Shown: positions 12,401 to 24,300, numbered from the stretch's first letter. The stretch is 64,000 nucleotides of DNA from Paralvinella palmiformis (GCA_025642065.1 JAODUP010001262.1:1-64000), one strand, 5' to 3'. Program-made: numbers and translations. The notes: generated by a model not told the origin, from the letters alone.

Positions 12401-12589
12401 TTTGATATAATATCGCCAGCATACAAGGATATCAGTGCTGAGCGGTTTTATTTAACTGGTGTTGTAGACCACCAGGACATTTGTTCGGATCCGACTCATT
12501 CCTATGTTCAAGCGAAAAGTTTGTGTCTCAGATGCGAATGCCGTGGAGATTAAACAAACCACTTATTGACCTACTCACTATGTCAATCA

Positions 12590-12665
12590 CGCATTCAAAT
12601 ACGCACCTCCTCTCTCCTTCATTCACTCACTTACTTACTCACTCAATCACTCACTCTCACTATTT
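12590..12665. repeat. CTCA-type tetranucleotide tract
   Basis: Imperfect CACT/CTCA repeats in intron 1 of gene 1. Confidence 0.8.
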
Positions 12666-12669
12666 ATAA

Positions 12670-13690
12670 TCGGTCAGTATATTAGGTCTAAAGTATGCAA
12701 ATCGGTGTCAACTGGGCATCATCTACAGTGGTCCATCACTGATAGTTTGCAGCAGTCCTTAGACTGATAACTGTATTATTTACTGGAATATATTAGCTGG
12801 CATTGAATATTTCATTAGTTTCATGTTTTGTAATGGCACGGCGTCATATAATTAATTAGTTTATGTTATGTAGAAACCAGATGTAGGAGAAAATCAATAT
12901 TAGACAAAAATCATTAAAACATCAACTTACTGTATACGCATATCCTCAAAACCGACTCTTAGACAATATGAGTAGGCATATCGTTTATATAATTTAGATG
13001 TCTACGAATGATTGTAAGTTTGGTGATTAATGAGACCAAAAAATTACAACAATCAAAACAATAGCTTTCATGATGATAGTGATTATGATAATCGTGGCAC
13101 AAATGGTAGTAATACAAATAATTAATCATTTGTGAAACATAAACACAATTGGCTAATTTTTTTTAGTGATTTTCTACTCCAGTATTTAATTAATTATTAA
13201 TAAAACTCTATTTGTGTTTTTGAGGGGTGTATTGACATCCTCTAGTTAATATACATTGTCTTTCTGTAGAATAAATAATGTTTTACAGATTTCCTAATTT
13301 CGGTGCCATATTTATTTATATTACTATAGATGAGTTAGGCGTGACGTCATAAAGCTTCAGTATATACGATGCGTGCGCGTATTGTGTTGCAGATGAATAT
13401 AAACAATCCGCAACCTCCGGACGCTGAACCACTCAAAGGATTTCATCTCAATAAGTTATTAAGAAGTACACACTTTATGTGGAAAGTGTAAACTTATTTA
13501 GTTATTATCTTTTACATTGTGTATTATAGGTATACTATTTGCATGTAACCTATTAACTATGGATTCAAATTATATTAAGGGTTTGGGTGCCATTGGCGAT
13601 ATGTCACTACATATCTGATCGGGCTACCCTCAGTATACACCAAATCCACAGAGAACACGAAAGCTTACAGGTCGCTAGTAGCCTATAAGT
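12670..13690. other. No recognisable gene (intron 1 of gene 1)
   Basis: AT-rich sequence without conserved coding or RNA patterns. Confidence 0.5.
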
Positions 13691-13699
13691 ATGACATGT

Positions 13700-13907
13700 T
13701 TCAAGATAAACATAGGGCGCCTCCGTGGTCTAGCGGTAGCGTGCTGGACCACAGATCACTACCACCCGTGTTCGAATCCCGGCGTGGTCATATCGGAAGG
13801 TTGTTTCGTCTTTCACTTCGTCTCATTACCTTTGGAAGTCGCTCGGCCCATTTAGCCTACCTTGTGCACAAAAGTGGCCGTAAAACATCAATCTTCAAGA
13901 TAAACAT
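13700..13907 (+). mobile_element. tRNA-derived SINE (type 1) with 14-bp target duplication
   Basis: A 180 bp body (13714-13893) is flanked by the perfect direct repeat TTCAAGATAAACAT at 13700-13713 and 13894-13907. The 5' head is tRNA-like, with A box TGGTCTAGCGG, B box GTTCGAATCC and pairing typical of a tRNA. The tRNA-unrelated tail runs from about 13797 and contains TCTCATTACCTTTGGAAG and CGGCCCATTTAGCCTACC. The same tail follows a different, more decayed tRNA-like head at 41601. The intact target duplication argues for a recent insertion into intron 1 of gene 1. It was mobilised by an unknown LINE. Confidence 0.88.
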
Positions 13908-14219
13908 GTCCAGGATTTTGTTTCAGAATGTAAATCCAATTATGATTACGGCTTCATTATATCACAGGTAATTAAATTAGAGGTCTTTATATTTAAGGCA
14001 ATGGGGTCAGATCAGAGATGTCATGGAATAGTTACACAATATACGCCTAACAAGTACCATGTTAATTTTATTAACTTTCAATTAGTCTAACTAATAATTT
14101 CCATTAACAATGAGGCCACGCCCATTCAATTCAAGTCTTATTAATTTAGTATTGCTAAACAGTATGAAAATTGCATCATGCATATTTAGTTTCCATGCCA
14201 AAGATATATTAATTATATT

Positions 14220-14221
<2 letters not shown>

Positions 14222-14280
<59 letters not shown>
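14222..14280. repeat. (TA)n microsatellite
   Basis: About 29 uninterrupted TA units in intron 1 of gene 1. Confidence 0.97.
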
Positions 14281-14282
<2 letters not shown>

Positions 14283-15430
14283 AATAACGTGTTCAATGTA
14301 TGCGTTCCGATTGTCCTTTTAAATCTCTAAGTTGTGTTTTCGGATACAACTTAGTGTTATGCTGGCAGGAGAATAGACCGATTCAGGTATCTCTGACGCC
14401 ACCACGCGAGAGAATTTCACACTATTGACTCGGTTTAGATGTCTAAGAATCATTGTGTTACACGACGATTTACGCGTGTAGTAACCGATCCCAGTCTTAC
14501 TAAATGCTGAATTTGGATTTTATTTACACTCCGTTATAGCTATGTGATCTCCAGATCATAATTTGGTATTTAATAGGAATGTCATAGACTTCGTCCAATA
14601 GATATAAGTCACTAAACCAGGTAATGTTCAGCGTGATTTACATAGCTGTCATGATCCGGCCTGTTTAATTCAAACATATTTTTTGTAGAACCGTTGCCAT
14701 CTGATATGAATATGTGAATGGATGAAATTACTGATCACATAGATTATAATTCAATGAGTGATTCCTATTACTTTAACATTAGTATTTATGCGTGATATCT
14801 CGTATGGAAAGTGAACTGTTTTATTTTCAGAATCAGCCATTCGTGCAATATTTAGTACATGGAAATGTCAAGGCTGTTAATACTCGAATGCAATAACATA
14901 TTTGTTATTTAATAATATCCAGGTAATACATATTTGATTGGTTCCCAGGTACAAGTACAAATAATATTTCCAAAACTCTACATTAAATGCCATTAAATAT
15001 TTCAAAAAACTTCATTAAAATTAATTTATATTCAGCTAAAATTTAGTTTTAAAATCATTTATTTAATCCATATTATCCCATGCAAAAAATCCCCTACAAG
15101 TTAACATGAATAAGTAGGTCATAGCTCTGTCATTCATCTGAAAACAACCGGTTCGCTCAATCATTGAGTTATATTCTGATTAGTATTGCGTTAAATCCTT
15201 TGGAAAGACACAATCGTTCGGCTGAAATACCGATATCAGTTTCCGTGTAATATAAAATAAGTTCTGGAAATATTTCTAGATGTTATCGTTAGTGAAACGT
15301 TGCCATCCCTTATTAACAGTGGGTGCTATAGCTATTTCAAACTCGAGACCGCAGTTGGTAACCGATGCAACGCATTTCAACTGGCTCGGTCTATTCCCGT
15401 GTTATATATCCCATATTTGACTAGAACAAA
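14281..15430. other. No recognisable gene (intron 1 of gene 1)
   Basis: Nothing supported. A short stretch at 14920-14950 has an ACCTGG/CCAGGT pair and resembles the outer part of the MITE-like element at 6935, too weakly to call. Confidence 0.45.
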
Positions 15431-15437
15431 ATGAAAC

Positions 15438-15552
15438 AAAACACTCACTCACCCACTGACTCACTGACTTGCTCAATCAATTATTCACTTACTAACTGAC
15501 GGACTGACTAACTAACTCACTCACTGACTCGCTCACCCACTCACCCACGCAC
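15438..15552 (-). repeat. GAGT tetranucleotide array just downstream of exon 1
   Basis: Plus strand CTCA/CACT repeats, which read GAGT/GTGA in the sense of gene 1. Equivalent GAGT arrays follow the exon 1 copies at 19446 and 31633, so the array is an old landmark of intron 1 in this subfamily. It is absent after the 48672 exon 1. Confidence 0.85.
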
Positions 15553-15649
15553 CACTGTGTCGCATTTGGCGCATCCTCGTCCAGTCAGAAATGAATGGAA
15601 ATACAACAAATAATTATTTTTATATAATTCGAAACATAACTAAACTTAC

Positions 15650-15977
15650 AATAATGAGTATAGTTCTCGTCATATATCGCTCCTTTGGTTCTTGGCATCA
15701 GGATCACTTCCTGCAGTAGAGTACAAGTTCCAAAGGTTCGCGATGGATTAATCCACTTCATGTTGAAACTGCGACATTCGAGATAGATACGACAACGTCT
15801 AATACACATCTTTAAAGGTACATCTTCGTACACAGTAATGACTTTTCCTTGGTGATAATATCCATTAGTTGACGTGTATTGTTTTCTTTTACACAAGTCT
15901 GATCCACATTTGCCGTTGACACGAGTCAGATAAAGTAGGATGCCGAGAAGAGAAATAACATTAAAGATGCTCTCCAT
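15650..15977 (-). CDS. Gene 1 exon 1: signal peptide plus PAN/apple-like domain
   Basis: First coding exon of a secreted protein of about 242 residues. ATG at 15977-15975 opens a hydrophobic signal peptide (residues 1-22, cleavage expected after VNG). A six-cysteine domain follows (C24, C29, C58, C62, C68, C85) with the motif CRSFNMKW and then GTCTLLQE, the signature of PAN/apple-like folds. The exon ends at a strong donor (TATT|GTAAGT) in phase 1 and is 328 bp, exactly the length of gene 2 exon 1. Joining to 11674-11504 and 5692-5463 keeps one open frame of 729 bp. Role: extracellular; the PAN domain probably mediates protein or glycan contacts. Introns are about 4.0 and 5.8 kb. Expression is not shown here. 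Confidence 0.85.
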
Positions 15978-16560
15978 GTTTCAAACAGCTTGTACACAGT
16001 CTTCTCGAAAATATCAGGAATGATGCTTGCAGCCCGGTTCCTGGTGCTGACTGATCTGGATCAATAATAAATATCGATTTCAGCTTTACATGTGGGCGTG
16101 TAATTTCGAAGGCGATTCATCAGCACGATGGAAGAGCGTATGCAAATTTGAGTATACTGGCACTCGTGTACACTGAGGTGTGACTAGAAAATTATAATGT
16201 TCCTTAGACTTTTTAGTATATTACTTATTTACTGATACTATACATATGATTACGATTGAGTTTGACATGGTGTAATATACCTCAGCTTGGTACCGTTGTA
16301 GTAATTCTTGTATATACAACCCGGTACCTTCGTAGGAAAGAGCAAGTTGATAAATGGGGTATCACTTCTTTGCTTTTCATTCCCACGGACTATTCCCTTC
16401 TACTTCATGGTTATAGTTTCTATTCGCGGGTGGGAGTGAATTCACGTGAATCACAAGCTAGACCTGAGCACAACAAAAGGCTAATATAGTTTTAATTTGT
16501 GATGTATTCCCTTTTCTCCATTCATTTAGATTTGTTTAAACTGTATAACAAACAAAAAAC
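15978..16560. promoter_or_regulatory. Upstream region of gene 1
   Basis: Immediately upstream of the exon 1 start on the minus strand. Part of it (16256-16490) is shared with 7700-7915, upstream of the dead exon 1 remnant, so it probably holds promoter or 5' leader sequence. I cannot define a transcription start or a convincing TATA box. Confidence 0.35.
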
Positions 16561-17231
16561 TAACTATTGACAATGTATCAGGAGAAACGTATTCAAACCA
16601 TATGCAATATCATATGCCGCCCTCTCGTCGCAATGGCTGATGTTTCAATATTTGATATGGCTCAAAGAATTACCTCACAGACGCATGTCTTTCTGGATGA
16701 GTGTTTTCCTGTTATTCAAGAAAGGGTTAATAAAGAGGAGGGGGAAACATATCCATATTATTTGGGACAATTTCTGGTAAATTCCATCAACAATAGTATA
16801 CGATAACGCATCAAACGTGCTAAAGAAATAATGCTCCAGCGACGAAATTGAAACTAATCCTACCTTAGTCGGTCATCTCGAAATTCTCTCCAAACCATCC
16901 CAGGGCTATTATTACAGTTCAAACGCAATGTGTGTTCGTTAAATAACTTAGACGTACTAGACTGCACCGTGAACACATATATAGTGTCCTATTGAGTGAT
17001 TGTTCCAAACAAATGGCTTTTTTAAGAGCAAAATGTCTTTCAAATAAGTAATCCTTGTACACGTGGTAGTTATTGAATAAGTAAGGTATACTCCTGATAT
17101 GGTATAGTAAATCCGATGGAAACAATATGATATAGGGGCAGTGGTTCACCGTCTGTTAAAACAAAGGCATTTACATTATTGCCATTTAAAATTACCAATA
17201 TATCTCATTGTTAATTCAGTCTCCTTAACAG

Positions 17232-17308
17232 ACTTTTGGGTATCTGCCAAGTGGAGTGATCACAAATGTTTATATAAATATCTTACAGCTTTATGTGATG
17301 GCAAAAGT
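17232..17308 (+). pseudogene. Internally deleted lectin exon B (plus strand)
   Basis: After an acceptor-like CTTAACAG the frame reads FWVSAK and then jumps straight to WSDHKC and LTALCD. The first and last parts of exon B are therefore joined, and the middle of the CTLD (about 150 bp) is gone. A one-base loss near the end removes the usual TGG TGA stop. Orientation is opposite to gene 1. No partner exon is recognisable nearby, so it is dead. Confidence 0.75.
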
Positions 17309-18230
17309 CTTTTAAGCTTCACTAATTAGCACTTGTTGGTTCAGACAATTATTTATAATAGAAAATTAGCGTTCGATCAAAGATGTGTCTAATTGAAAAA
17401 CGAAAACATTCTAAACTAGTATAATGGCTGAAATAACTTGTAAATTGCACGCTTGCTCATTTCTATTTATTTGTAAGCAACATTTATGGTATATTTATGA
17501 CGAATGATAATAGCAATTCTTATACTTCAGCTACTTGCTTTCTCTTAATGTTTTAATGTTCTTCAAGAAATGTCTCAATATATTTTAACTCTTCCACAAA
17601 CTATCTTTATCACACCAGCCAGTACTGAAAATGTTAATGGATCTGATTTATGGTGTAAAATGTACTCTATTTAGTGGGAAATTGGCTTATATTGCCGATC
17701 GATCAAAAAGTGAAGTAAAACAACATTTCGGGTGATTTACTTGAACCAATTAACCCCAGAAACAAATGTATTATCGATCATTCCAAATTGACAATCAAAC
17801 TACTTCTAATAATATTAATTTCCCTGCTGTTATCTGTTATTTAGGCTGATGCAAAGGTATATGTTTAAATAAGTTAAAACTAAAAAAAAGATTGTCCTCA
17901 AATGTATGAACCATACCAAAAATGATTAAAATACAAATACACATATGTTTCAATGACTGGAATTACGGTTATCTTCTGCTAAACAGTACCTACAATAATC
18001 ACTTGAATTATAATTTACTGTATTTATGGTTTAATTTGCGTTTCTAATAATCCTGTCAAAGGATTACTGTCGCGATTTAGATCATAAAATAAAATAAATA
18101 GACATCTCTGATTGAACCATGAAAGCAATAAAAATAATAAACAGAAATAGCATTACGTTAATGCTGTTGCACAGAAAATACCATCAAGCTGTGAAACAAA
18201 CATTATATGAGATTATAACAGTATAGAGAA
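17309..18230. other. No recognisable gene
   Basis: AT-rich stretch between the truncated exon B and the composite microsatellite at 18.37k. Nothing supported. Confidence 0.5.
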
Positions 18231-18371
18231 TACTAAGCAATAAAGTATATATTATGTATATTATCTATTCTTGCCTTCACGGTGTGTTGGGAATCTGACG
18301 CATATTCTACAACAGACAAACAGATGCATACACAATACAATATGCCATCCCATACAATAACACGACGTAAG

Positions 18372-18434
18372 CACACACACACACACACACACATGCACGC
18401 ACCCACACATGCACGCACACACACACACACACAC

Positions 18435-18478
<44 letters not shown>
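18372..18478. repeat. Composite (CA)n-(TA)n microsatellite
   Basis: CA-rich tract followed directly by TA repeats. Short ORFs here are low-complexity artefacts. Confidence 0.95.
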
Positions 18479-18481
<3 letters not shown>

Positions 18482-18789
18482 TGTAATAATTTACATGATG
18501 ATGATATAGGCTAATTACTAAGTCTGAGTCGATGAGTGACGAGTAGATGAGTGAGTGGGTGGCTGAATATTTGAGTGAATAACGCATGCGTATAGCATGT
18601 GTTGAATTATAAACGCGTCACAACAATAATTACTTTTCTCATTTCTGTTTTAAAATACTCTTCGAAAGCCCGATACAAACCTAAATTTCTGAAAGCAAAT
18701 TGGCGCTTATTAAGAGTTTTTGTGATAAAACTTTCAAACTGTTTTGGTAACAGCGTTGGACTGGCTAACTAAATTCATCCCTTTTCTTG

Positions 18790-18975
18790 CTTGTATTTAC
18801 GCGAGTATTACCAGGCTGTCGCTTGTTCAGCAGTGTATCTATGGTTGAGTCCCTTTACAGACTACACAGAACCGTTTATAGTAAACGAGGTCCTTATGCA
18901 AACATCAATATCTGGCAAACCCTAACATATTTTCAAACTTTCGATACGAATTATATTAATCGGTGGTCGCGTCTT
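18790..18975 (+). repeat. Interspersed repeat fragment related to 30.75-30.89k and to SINE type 2
   Basis: The stretch with ACGAGGTCCTTATGCAAACA resembles 30800-30840 (ACGAGGTCCTCAAACAAGTA). Its beginning (CAGGCTGTCGCTTGTTCAGCA) resembles the end of the SINE-like element at 57716-58062. Too decayed for a class call. Confidence 0.4.
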
Positions 18976-18979
18976 AGCA

Positions 18980-19065
18980 CACACTCACACACGCACACAC
19001 GCACACGCACACACACACGCACACACACACATACACACACACACGCATATATATATATGCGTGTG
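18980..19065. repeat. CA-rich microsatellite with TA end
   Basis: Imperfect CA/CG repeats ending in a short TA run. Confidence 0.9.
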
Positions 19066-19445
19066 TATATATTCATATAGGATAAATCCAATATTTTGCT
19101 AATATCGAAACTATACAAAATGTCATACAGAAAGTCAGCGCTTCATATATTGACTACATTTGATTGGTATACTTCCTTATAATATTTCTATATCAAGTGA
19201 CCTACTACAACTCATAGTACACAAATATATCCATTATAAATTAGGCAATTTGTAAAAGTGGTTTATGCTTATCCGATAAATGTGTTCATTCCTTTGACGT
19301 CATGCGATGGAAACCTGTAATGGTTATGAAATATTCAATGCGAGATGGTACCTTCCACTAAATGAATTTGTATCAGTCTATTGACTACTGAAAACTCATA
19401 TATATATATTGTATTTGACACCCAGTAGACATACATTTACATAAG

Positions 19446-19719
19446 TTGTGCCTACGTGTGACTGGATTATATTCAAGTTATATTATTTATCTTATGAGTG
19501 GCCTACTTTATTTTGCTAAGGGCAATGACATATGTGGAAGAGATGTTTGTAAACGAAAACAATTCACGCCTATTAATGGGTACTATCACTACAGAAAAGT
19601 AATTGTAGTGTACAAAGAGTGGATTAAGCCATAACGAACCTTTGGACCCTGTTCTCTGCTGCAGGAGGTGAATGTGACATCATTAGGACCTATATATAAT
19701 GAGAACTACAATCATTATT
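19446..19719 (+). pseudogene. Lectin-family exon 1 copy with internal deletion (R1)
   Basis: Keeps a signal-peptide-like start and the first cysteine pair (CGRDVCKRKQFTP). It then skips from VYKE to WIKP, losing the C58-C68 segment of the PAN domain, and reaches an in-frame TAA at 19632. The remainder (RTFGPCSLLQEV, then the donor context TATT|GTACGT at 19720) is still recognisable. The natural partner is the dead exon B at 22408; exon A is missing between them. Confidence 0.8.
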
Positions 19720-19799
19720 GTACGTTTTGTTGTCTGTTGTGACTTCGCCCAATTGTATCTGGCCAGAGTAGTGTCGAGATCTAACGTTTGTGATTGACA

Positions 19800-19838
19800 A
19801 ATTAGTGATTGGGTGAGTAAGTGAGTGAGTGGGTGTTT
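19800..19838 (+). repeat. GAGT-type array downstream of exon 1 copy
   Basis: GAGT/GTGA units at the same relative position as in gene 1 and in the 31.6k copy. Confidence 0.8.
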
Positions 19839-20210
19839 TTTGTTTGCATTCCGCACTGGTCGCTATTGAGACATAAAACATAGGAAAACATATTCTGGAT
19901 GTCTACAACACCATTTTCATAACACTGCTCAACAATAATATCCATATTTAATGCTAAATTCATTTGTATGTATTCATATGGATGCATGGAATCGTCGGCC
20001 TTTGTCTTGTTTATACCAGAAGACTTAATAATAAATTATTAAACTACATATCGAATTGGTTTTCAAATAAAGAACTCAACAGGAAAGTGTAAATAATTAA
20101 TTATCATTGGACTCATTGTGGACACATTTATTAGCCCACACAATATGTGAATGTAATATCAATGTTGTTATTGATCCACAGACTAGTGACATGACAAAGA
20201 GAACGTAATG

Positions 20211-20213
<3 letters not shown>

Positions 20214-20260
<47 letters not shown>
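20214..20260. repeat. (TA)n microsatellite
   Basis: Uninterrupted TA run adjoining the R20 element. Confidence 0.95.
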
Positions 20261-20263
<3 letters not shown>

Positions 20264-21235
20264 GGGGATTGGCGTGTGTGTTTTAGGATACATTTTGAGA
20301 GGCAACAGGCACTGAGTATCAACATATCTAAACACCCTTTGAGACCTGCCTCCATAAATCTAATTATTAATACAACTATACATACATTAATCTAAATAAC
20401 AAAATGTGGCACACCTCCACATATTGATAAATGTGTGTGTATACCTAAGCATGTGTCTGGTCTACTCATCAGCCTGTGGGAACCAGCTAATTCTCTTTTC
20501 GTACGCGACAACAATGTCACGCCCACAGGAAATTGACTACATGCAGGCTACATACAAAAAGCGGAAGCACGTAAAGCATACCATTTGATACCACAGCTCG
20601 TAGTAAACAACGCGTGGTTGTGGTTCAATGGTGACTTGCTACATACATATGATAACTGCTTTGACACCACAGTTTACATTCAACGGTAATCGGCGGTGGT
20701 CCAAAAGAAACTTGTATATTAAGCATTTCGACACCTCAGATGCTGTCCTCAACTTTATTCTTGGCTCAAAATAAATCCTACCTATATGAACCACATATAT
20801 ATATATATATATATCGATACACGTCCGACTAGTCTGGGGTCAAAGTTCTCTAACCTAAGTGAAATGTTAGCCCTTTTATTGACCATCATCGTGTTAACAA
20901 ACATTACAATGTGTTGATCACGTGATAACGTATACTAACTCTCAATATCGTCTCAAACCTCAGTAATTACTATAATTTACTTGAAGCTACCAGCTAAACC
21001 TCATACGTTTCCGTTAATCTCTAAGTGAACGTTCATTCACGTCTAATTTGGCGTCCCTAAGTGTATGCAGTTAGGTGTGGGGGGATCTAAATTAAAGCGC
21101 CTATCCACTTGATCTATTTGACCCATGGTCGAGAACAGCGGATTTCAGGCAGATATCCGATACTGCGAATGATACGTTGGGATTATAATAGCTATGCATT
21201 CAACAATTTTCCTATATTAGTGTAACCTAATTAAT
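20261..21235 (+). repeat. R20 interspersed repeat, copy 1
   Basis: About 0.9 kb of sequence recurring in inverse orientation at 38280-39240 and partly in direct orientation at 60390-60800. Shared landmarks include the stretch near 20470 (CTACTCATCAGCCTGTGGG), the stretch near 20715 (AAGAAACTTGTATATTAAGC) and the stretch near 21075-21140 (GATCTAAATTAAAGCGCCTA). No coding potential is seen. It sits between exon 1 (19446) and exon B (22408) of copy R1 and may have replaced exon A. A small (AT)n run lies at about 20795-20813. Confidence 0.75.
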
Positions 21236-21306
21236 CATAATATGGGAACAAACTCGGTCCGCAGCTTAATACCCATGGATATTCCTGCCGGAGTGTATGT
21301 GCGTGC

Positions 21307-21315
21307 GTGTGTGTG

Positions 21316-21404
<89 letters not shown>
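21307..21404. repeat. (GT)n microsatellite
   Basis: Nearly pure GT run of about 49 units. Confidence 0.97.
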
Positions 21405-21406
<2 letters not shown>

Positions 21407-21599
21407 CTGGTATTAGTATAATTACATTTTTGTCTATATATTTTAACCGAATAATAACACAGAATTAGAAGAATAACCATTATCCTTTACCCCCATATTT
21501 TGTCTGTATGTGCCAACAGATTTCAGTTAAATAAGTGAAGCACACATTCAATATATCAAGAAGGCTGCGGGTTATTTAATCCATTTTATTGTAATAATT

Positions 21600-22407
21600 C
21601 GACATCAAATTTAACATTTATATGTAGTTAAATACTTTTAATCTACTAATATAGTGTTAGGTTCATTTTTCAGACATTAAGTTACACTTTATTCAATTAA
21701 CTCATATTGGTGGCATGATAAGTTGGATTTAATTTAAGAGGACAGAATGGCTACTAATATTTTATATGAAATAACTTCTGTCACAAAATAATATCTCTTT
21801 ATTTCGTTATAAGCCTATTACCCAATATCTTGGAACTACCAAGCGTTGCCTTAGATGATGCTTCAATATTCCGTGTTGGGTGACAATTATCTGTGAATCG
21901 CTTCATCGACATATCTCTTTCTCGGTGAGTTTCCTCTTTCATGTCTTTCACCAGACTTTGATAAAGCAATGGGATAGGTCATTAAATGTTCTTGATCTTG
22001 TATCGTTAAAATAACCCTATATCTTTAATTACTCTGCTGAGAGAGGAACAAACACCTTCTCATCACCCAACATCTCGATGATATGAATATGTATATGACT
22101 AGGTATTTGAGTGTGCTTTGTCAATGATGATATTACCTCTACACGCAATGTTAATGGATCATCATTAATGTCGTTATTAATTGACGAAAACCTGATAATA
22201 TTCAACTCAGGAGCCAGTCTCTCCATACGTTCCAACTCAGGTTGATAATAATCAATTTTTGTTGTTGCTACGAATCACGTGCCATCAACCGAGTAATTTA
22301 GTTTCTATTAACATCTTTTATGAAACAAATGGCCCAACCTGGCTCTACAACAAAGCAGTTAAAATGCTGATATCTAAAATAACCGATTTTTCTTCGTATA
22401 TTTTAAC
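21600..22407. repeat. Block R1 intron segment (inverted homologue of 5.7-6.7k)
   Basis: Reads as the reverse complement of 5693-6720, for example the GTTAATTGAATATAGTCTAA region at 6673 against 21680-21700. It also carries, on the minus strand, the ERMERLAPELNIIRF-like segment (22235-22029) seen in the other blocks. Confidence 0.8.
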
Positions 22408-22637
22408 ATTCCTTCACACAATTTTGGACATCTGCCAAAAAACCTAACGGAGGTGATCGTGATTAATTCTATTGGACAAATTATGGAGATCGTGTTACGT
22501 AAACTAACTGGGGACCAAAAGAACCAAATCCACTGACCAGTATCTCCGATTGTGTGAGGTTGAAGAAGGCTGCTGGTTATAAGTGGAACATTCACAAATG
22601 TGTAGATAATCGCGTTACAGCTTTATGTCAATGGTGA
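22408..22637 (+). pseudogene. Lectin exon B with two nonsense mutations (R1)
   Basis: Exactly 230 bp, co-linear with gene 1 exon B and in frame throughout. Two TAA stops replace the glutamate before FYWTN and the tyrosine before TNW. The acceptor AG is changed to AAC. It keeps a canonical EPN triplet (GPKEPNP) where gene 1 has EPY, so the ancestral protein may have had a mannose-type calcium site. The end reads VTALCQW then TGA. Pseudogenised mainly by point changes. Confidence 0.9.
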
Positions 22638-22954
22638 AAACAGTTTTGATATTTCATTAATTAGCATATTTTAGTTAAAAGCATGGACATTCTCCTCAGC
22701 ACACCATCCATGTAGTAGAAATGTTTATGATTGTAAATTATAAAGTGGAATATATTATTTTTAGTGCAACATATTCCTCGTTATATATCAGTGCATTTTT
22801 CCTGTCAAACTTAGTAAATAGATCAACCTTTTTAGTCGTCAATTGTTCATTACAAATGGAACAAATTTGCTAATTTAGCAAATTAGAGTATGAGTTCGAT
22901 GTGTGAGAGAGCGAGAAAGAAAGAGAGAGAGAGAAAGATGTGTGTGTGTGTGTG

Positions 22955-23033
<79 letters not shown>

Positions 23034-24300
23034 GGAAATTTACTTATAATTGTATTATCTCCGAGAGTTATATGCGTATCAAGTATTGTATTTTGATCTA
23101 TTTTGCCATCCAAGTTATATCGATTTATCCTCATGATAGTTTAAGGGAGACAATAAATTAAGTGAATAATGTTTGTCACGTGAAACAATATTTTAATCTT
23201 GTGATAAGATTTAATTCGACCAGGGTCATCTCTAGATCATCTCTGAATACGTCAAAGACATTTGTTTCGTTTTATATGTTAATTAGAATATTCGGATTTT
23301 TGATGAAATGTATTGTTGACAAATGGAATTAAAGTATATACTGAGGGCTGATAGAGTTATGACTCACGATTTACAATGCACTTCGACTACCAAGGTGATC
23401 ATTACGATTAACTGCACAATAAATAGGAGTTTTCAATTAGGGAATATGTCAGAATATTTAATAAAGGGATTTTAACACGATTACTGAAAAAATATCATGC
23501 TATCTTTAATCTGATATAGAATTGCCACCCAGTAATAACTTCGCATACACCATTTAAGCTGTGAGAACTTCCGAGTTATCTAAAGCCTATTATAAGTTTC
23601 CTGATTCACAATCTAGATTTATATAAGGTTTGAATGAACAGAATGCAAAATAGCTGATGGTGTTATTGTATGTCCCGTTGAGGATAATTTTTAAAACTTT
23701 ATTTAAACAGAGTATGCTACTACAGATAGCTGCAGCTGCAATTCCAGACAAAATGGGAAAGTACACAATACCCTTGGTATTTATGTCAAATCGAACACGT
23801 CTAGTTGTAATATGAAGCCGTTGAATAAATGCAGAATTAAGATTATGTAACTATTTTAATCACCCAAAACATTCTGCTTGGACATTATAAATATTGCAGA
23901 ACTCTTTCCAGTGCCTGTACAGACTCCGGTTATGGTCAATTATACGTATCATTCGTAATTGTGTAATTTTTTTAATCTAGGCCCTATGTTGATATTATGG
24001 CTCATTGAAATCAGTAAAGTCGTATATGCCAATGTTTCACAGTTTACTACAGAAAACTTTACTGTTACTGGAATTTAGACTTCAATACGCTTCAAACGAA
24101 AATCCGAATTACGAATTCAATACAACCTCAAACGAAGCGACGGTAAAATAATATTAGGGCGACGGTTCATGGTCTGAGGGGTGCTAGAATATAGCATGCA
24201 AATATAAATCAATTTTAAAAGTTAATAAAGCGTGTTAATATTATACAGCTTGCGCCTACTTGGATACTTCCTGTGTAGACGGTTAAGCGGAATTGACTAC
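22638..24300. repeat. Block R1 flank, inverted homologue of 3.3-5.46k
   Basis: No gene seen. Collinear reverse-complement match to the region downstream of gene 1 exon B, including the tract around 23330-23420 that matches 4560-4620. Confidence 0.75.
22939..23030. repeat. Composite (GT)n-(AT)n microsatellite
   Basis: Short GT run followed by a long AT run. The homologous site near 5160 in the other arm has only a short CA/TA tract, so the array expanded (or contracted) after duplication. Confidence 0.95.

Noticed and set aside
13714..13790. Functional tRNA gene
   Set aside because: A and B boxes are present, but the sequence continues into the shared SINE tail and is flanked by a target duplication, so it is a SINE head.
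16567..16806. Plus-strand ORF of 79 codons with protein-like composition
   Set aside because: No recognisable domain, no splice or promoter context, and not conserved in the paralogous blocks. It could be real, but I cannot support it.
21235..21480. His-Thr repeat ORF
   Set aside because: Translation of the (GT)n microsatellite; low-complexity artefact, as are the Tyr-Ile repeat ORFs at the (AT)n arrays.
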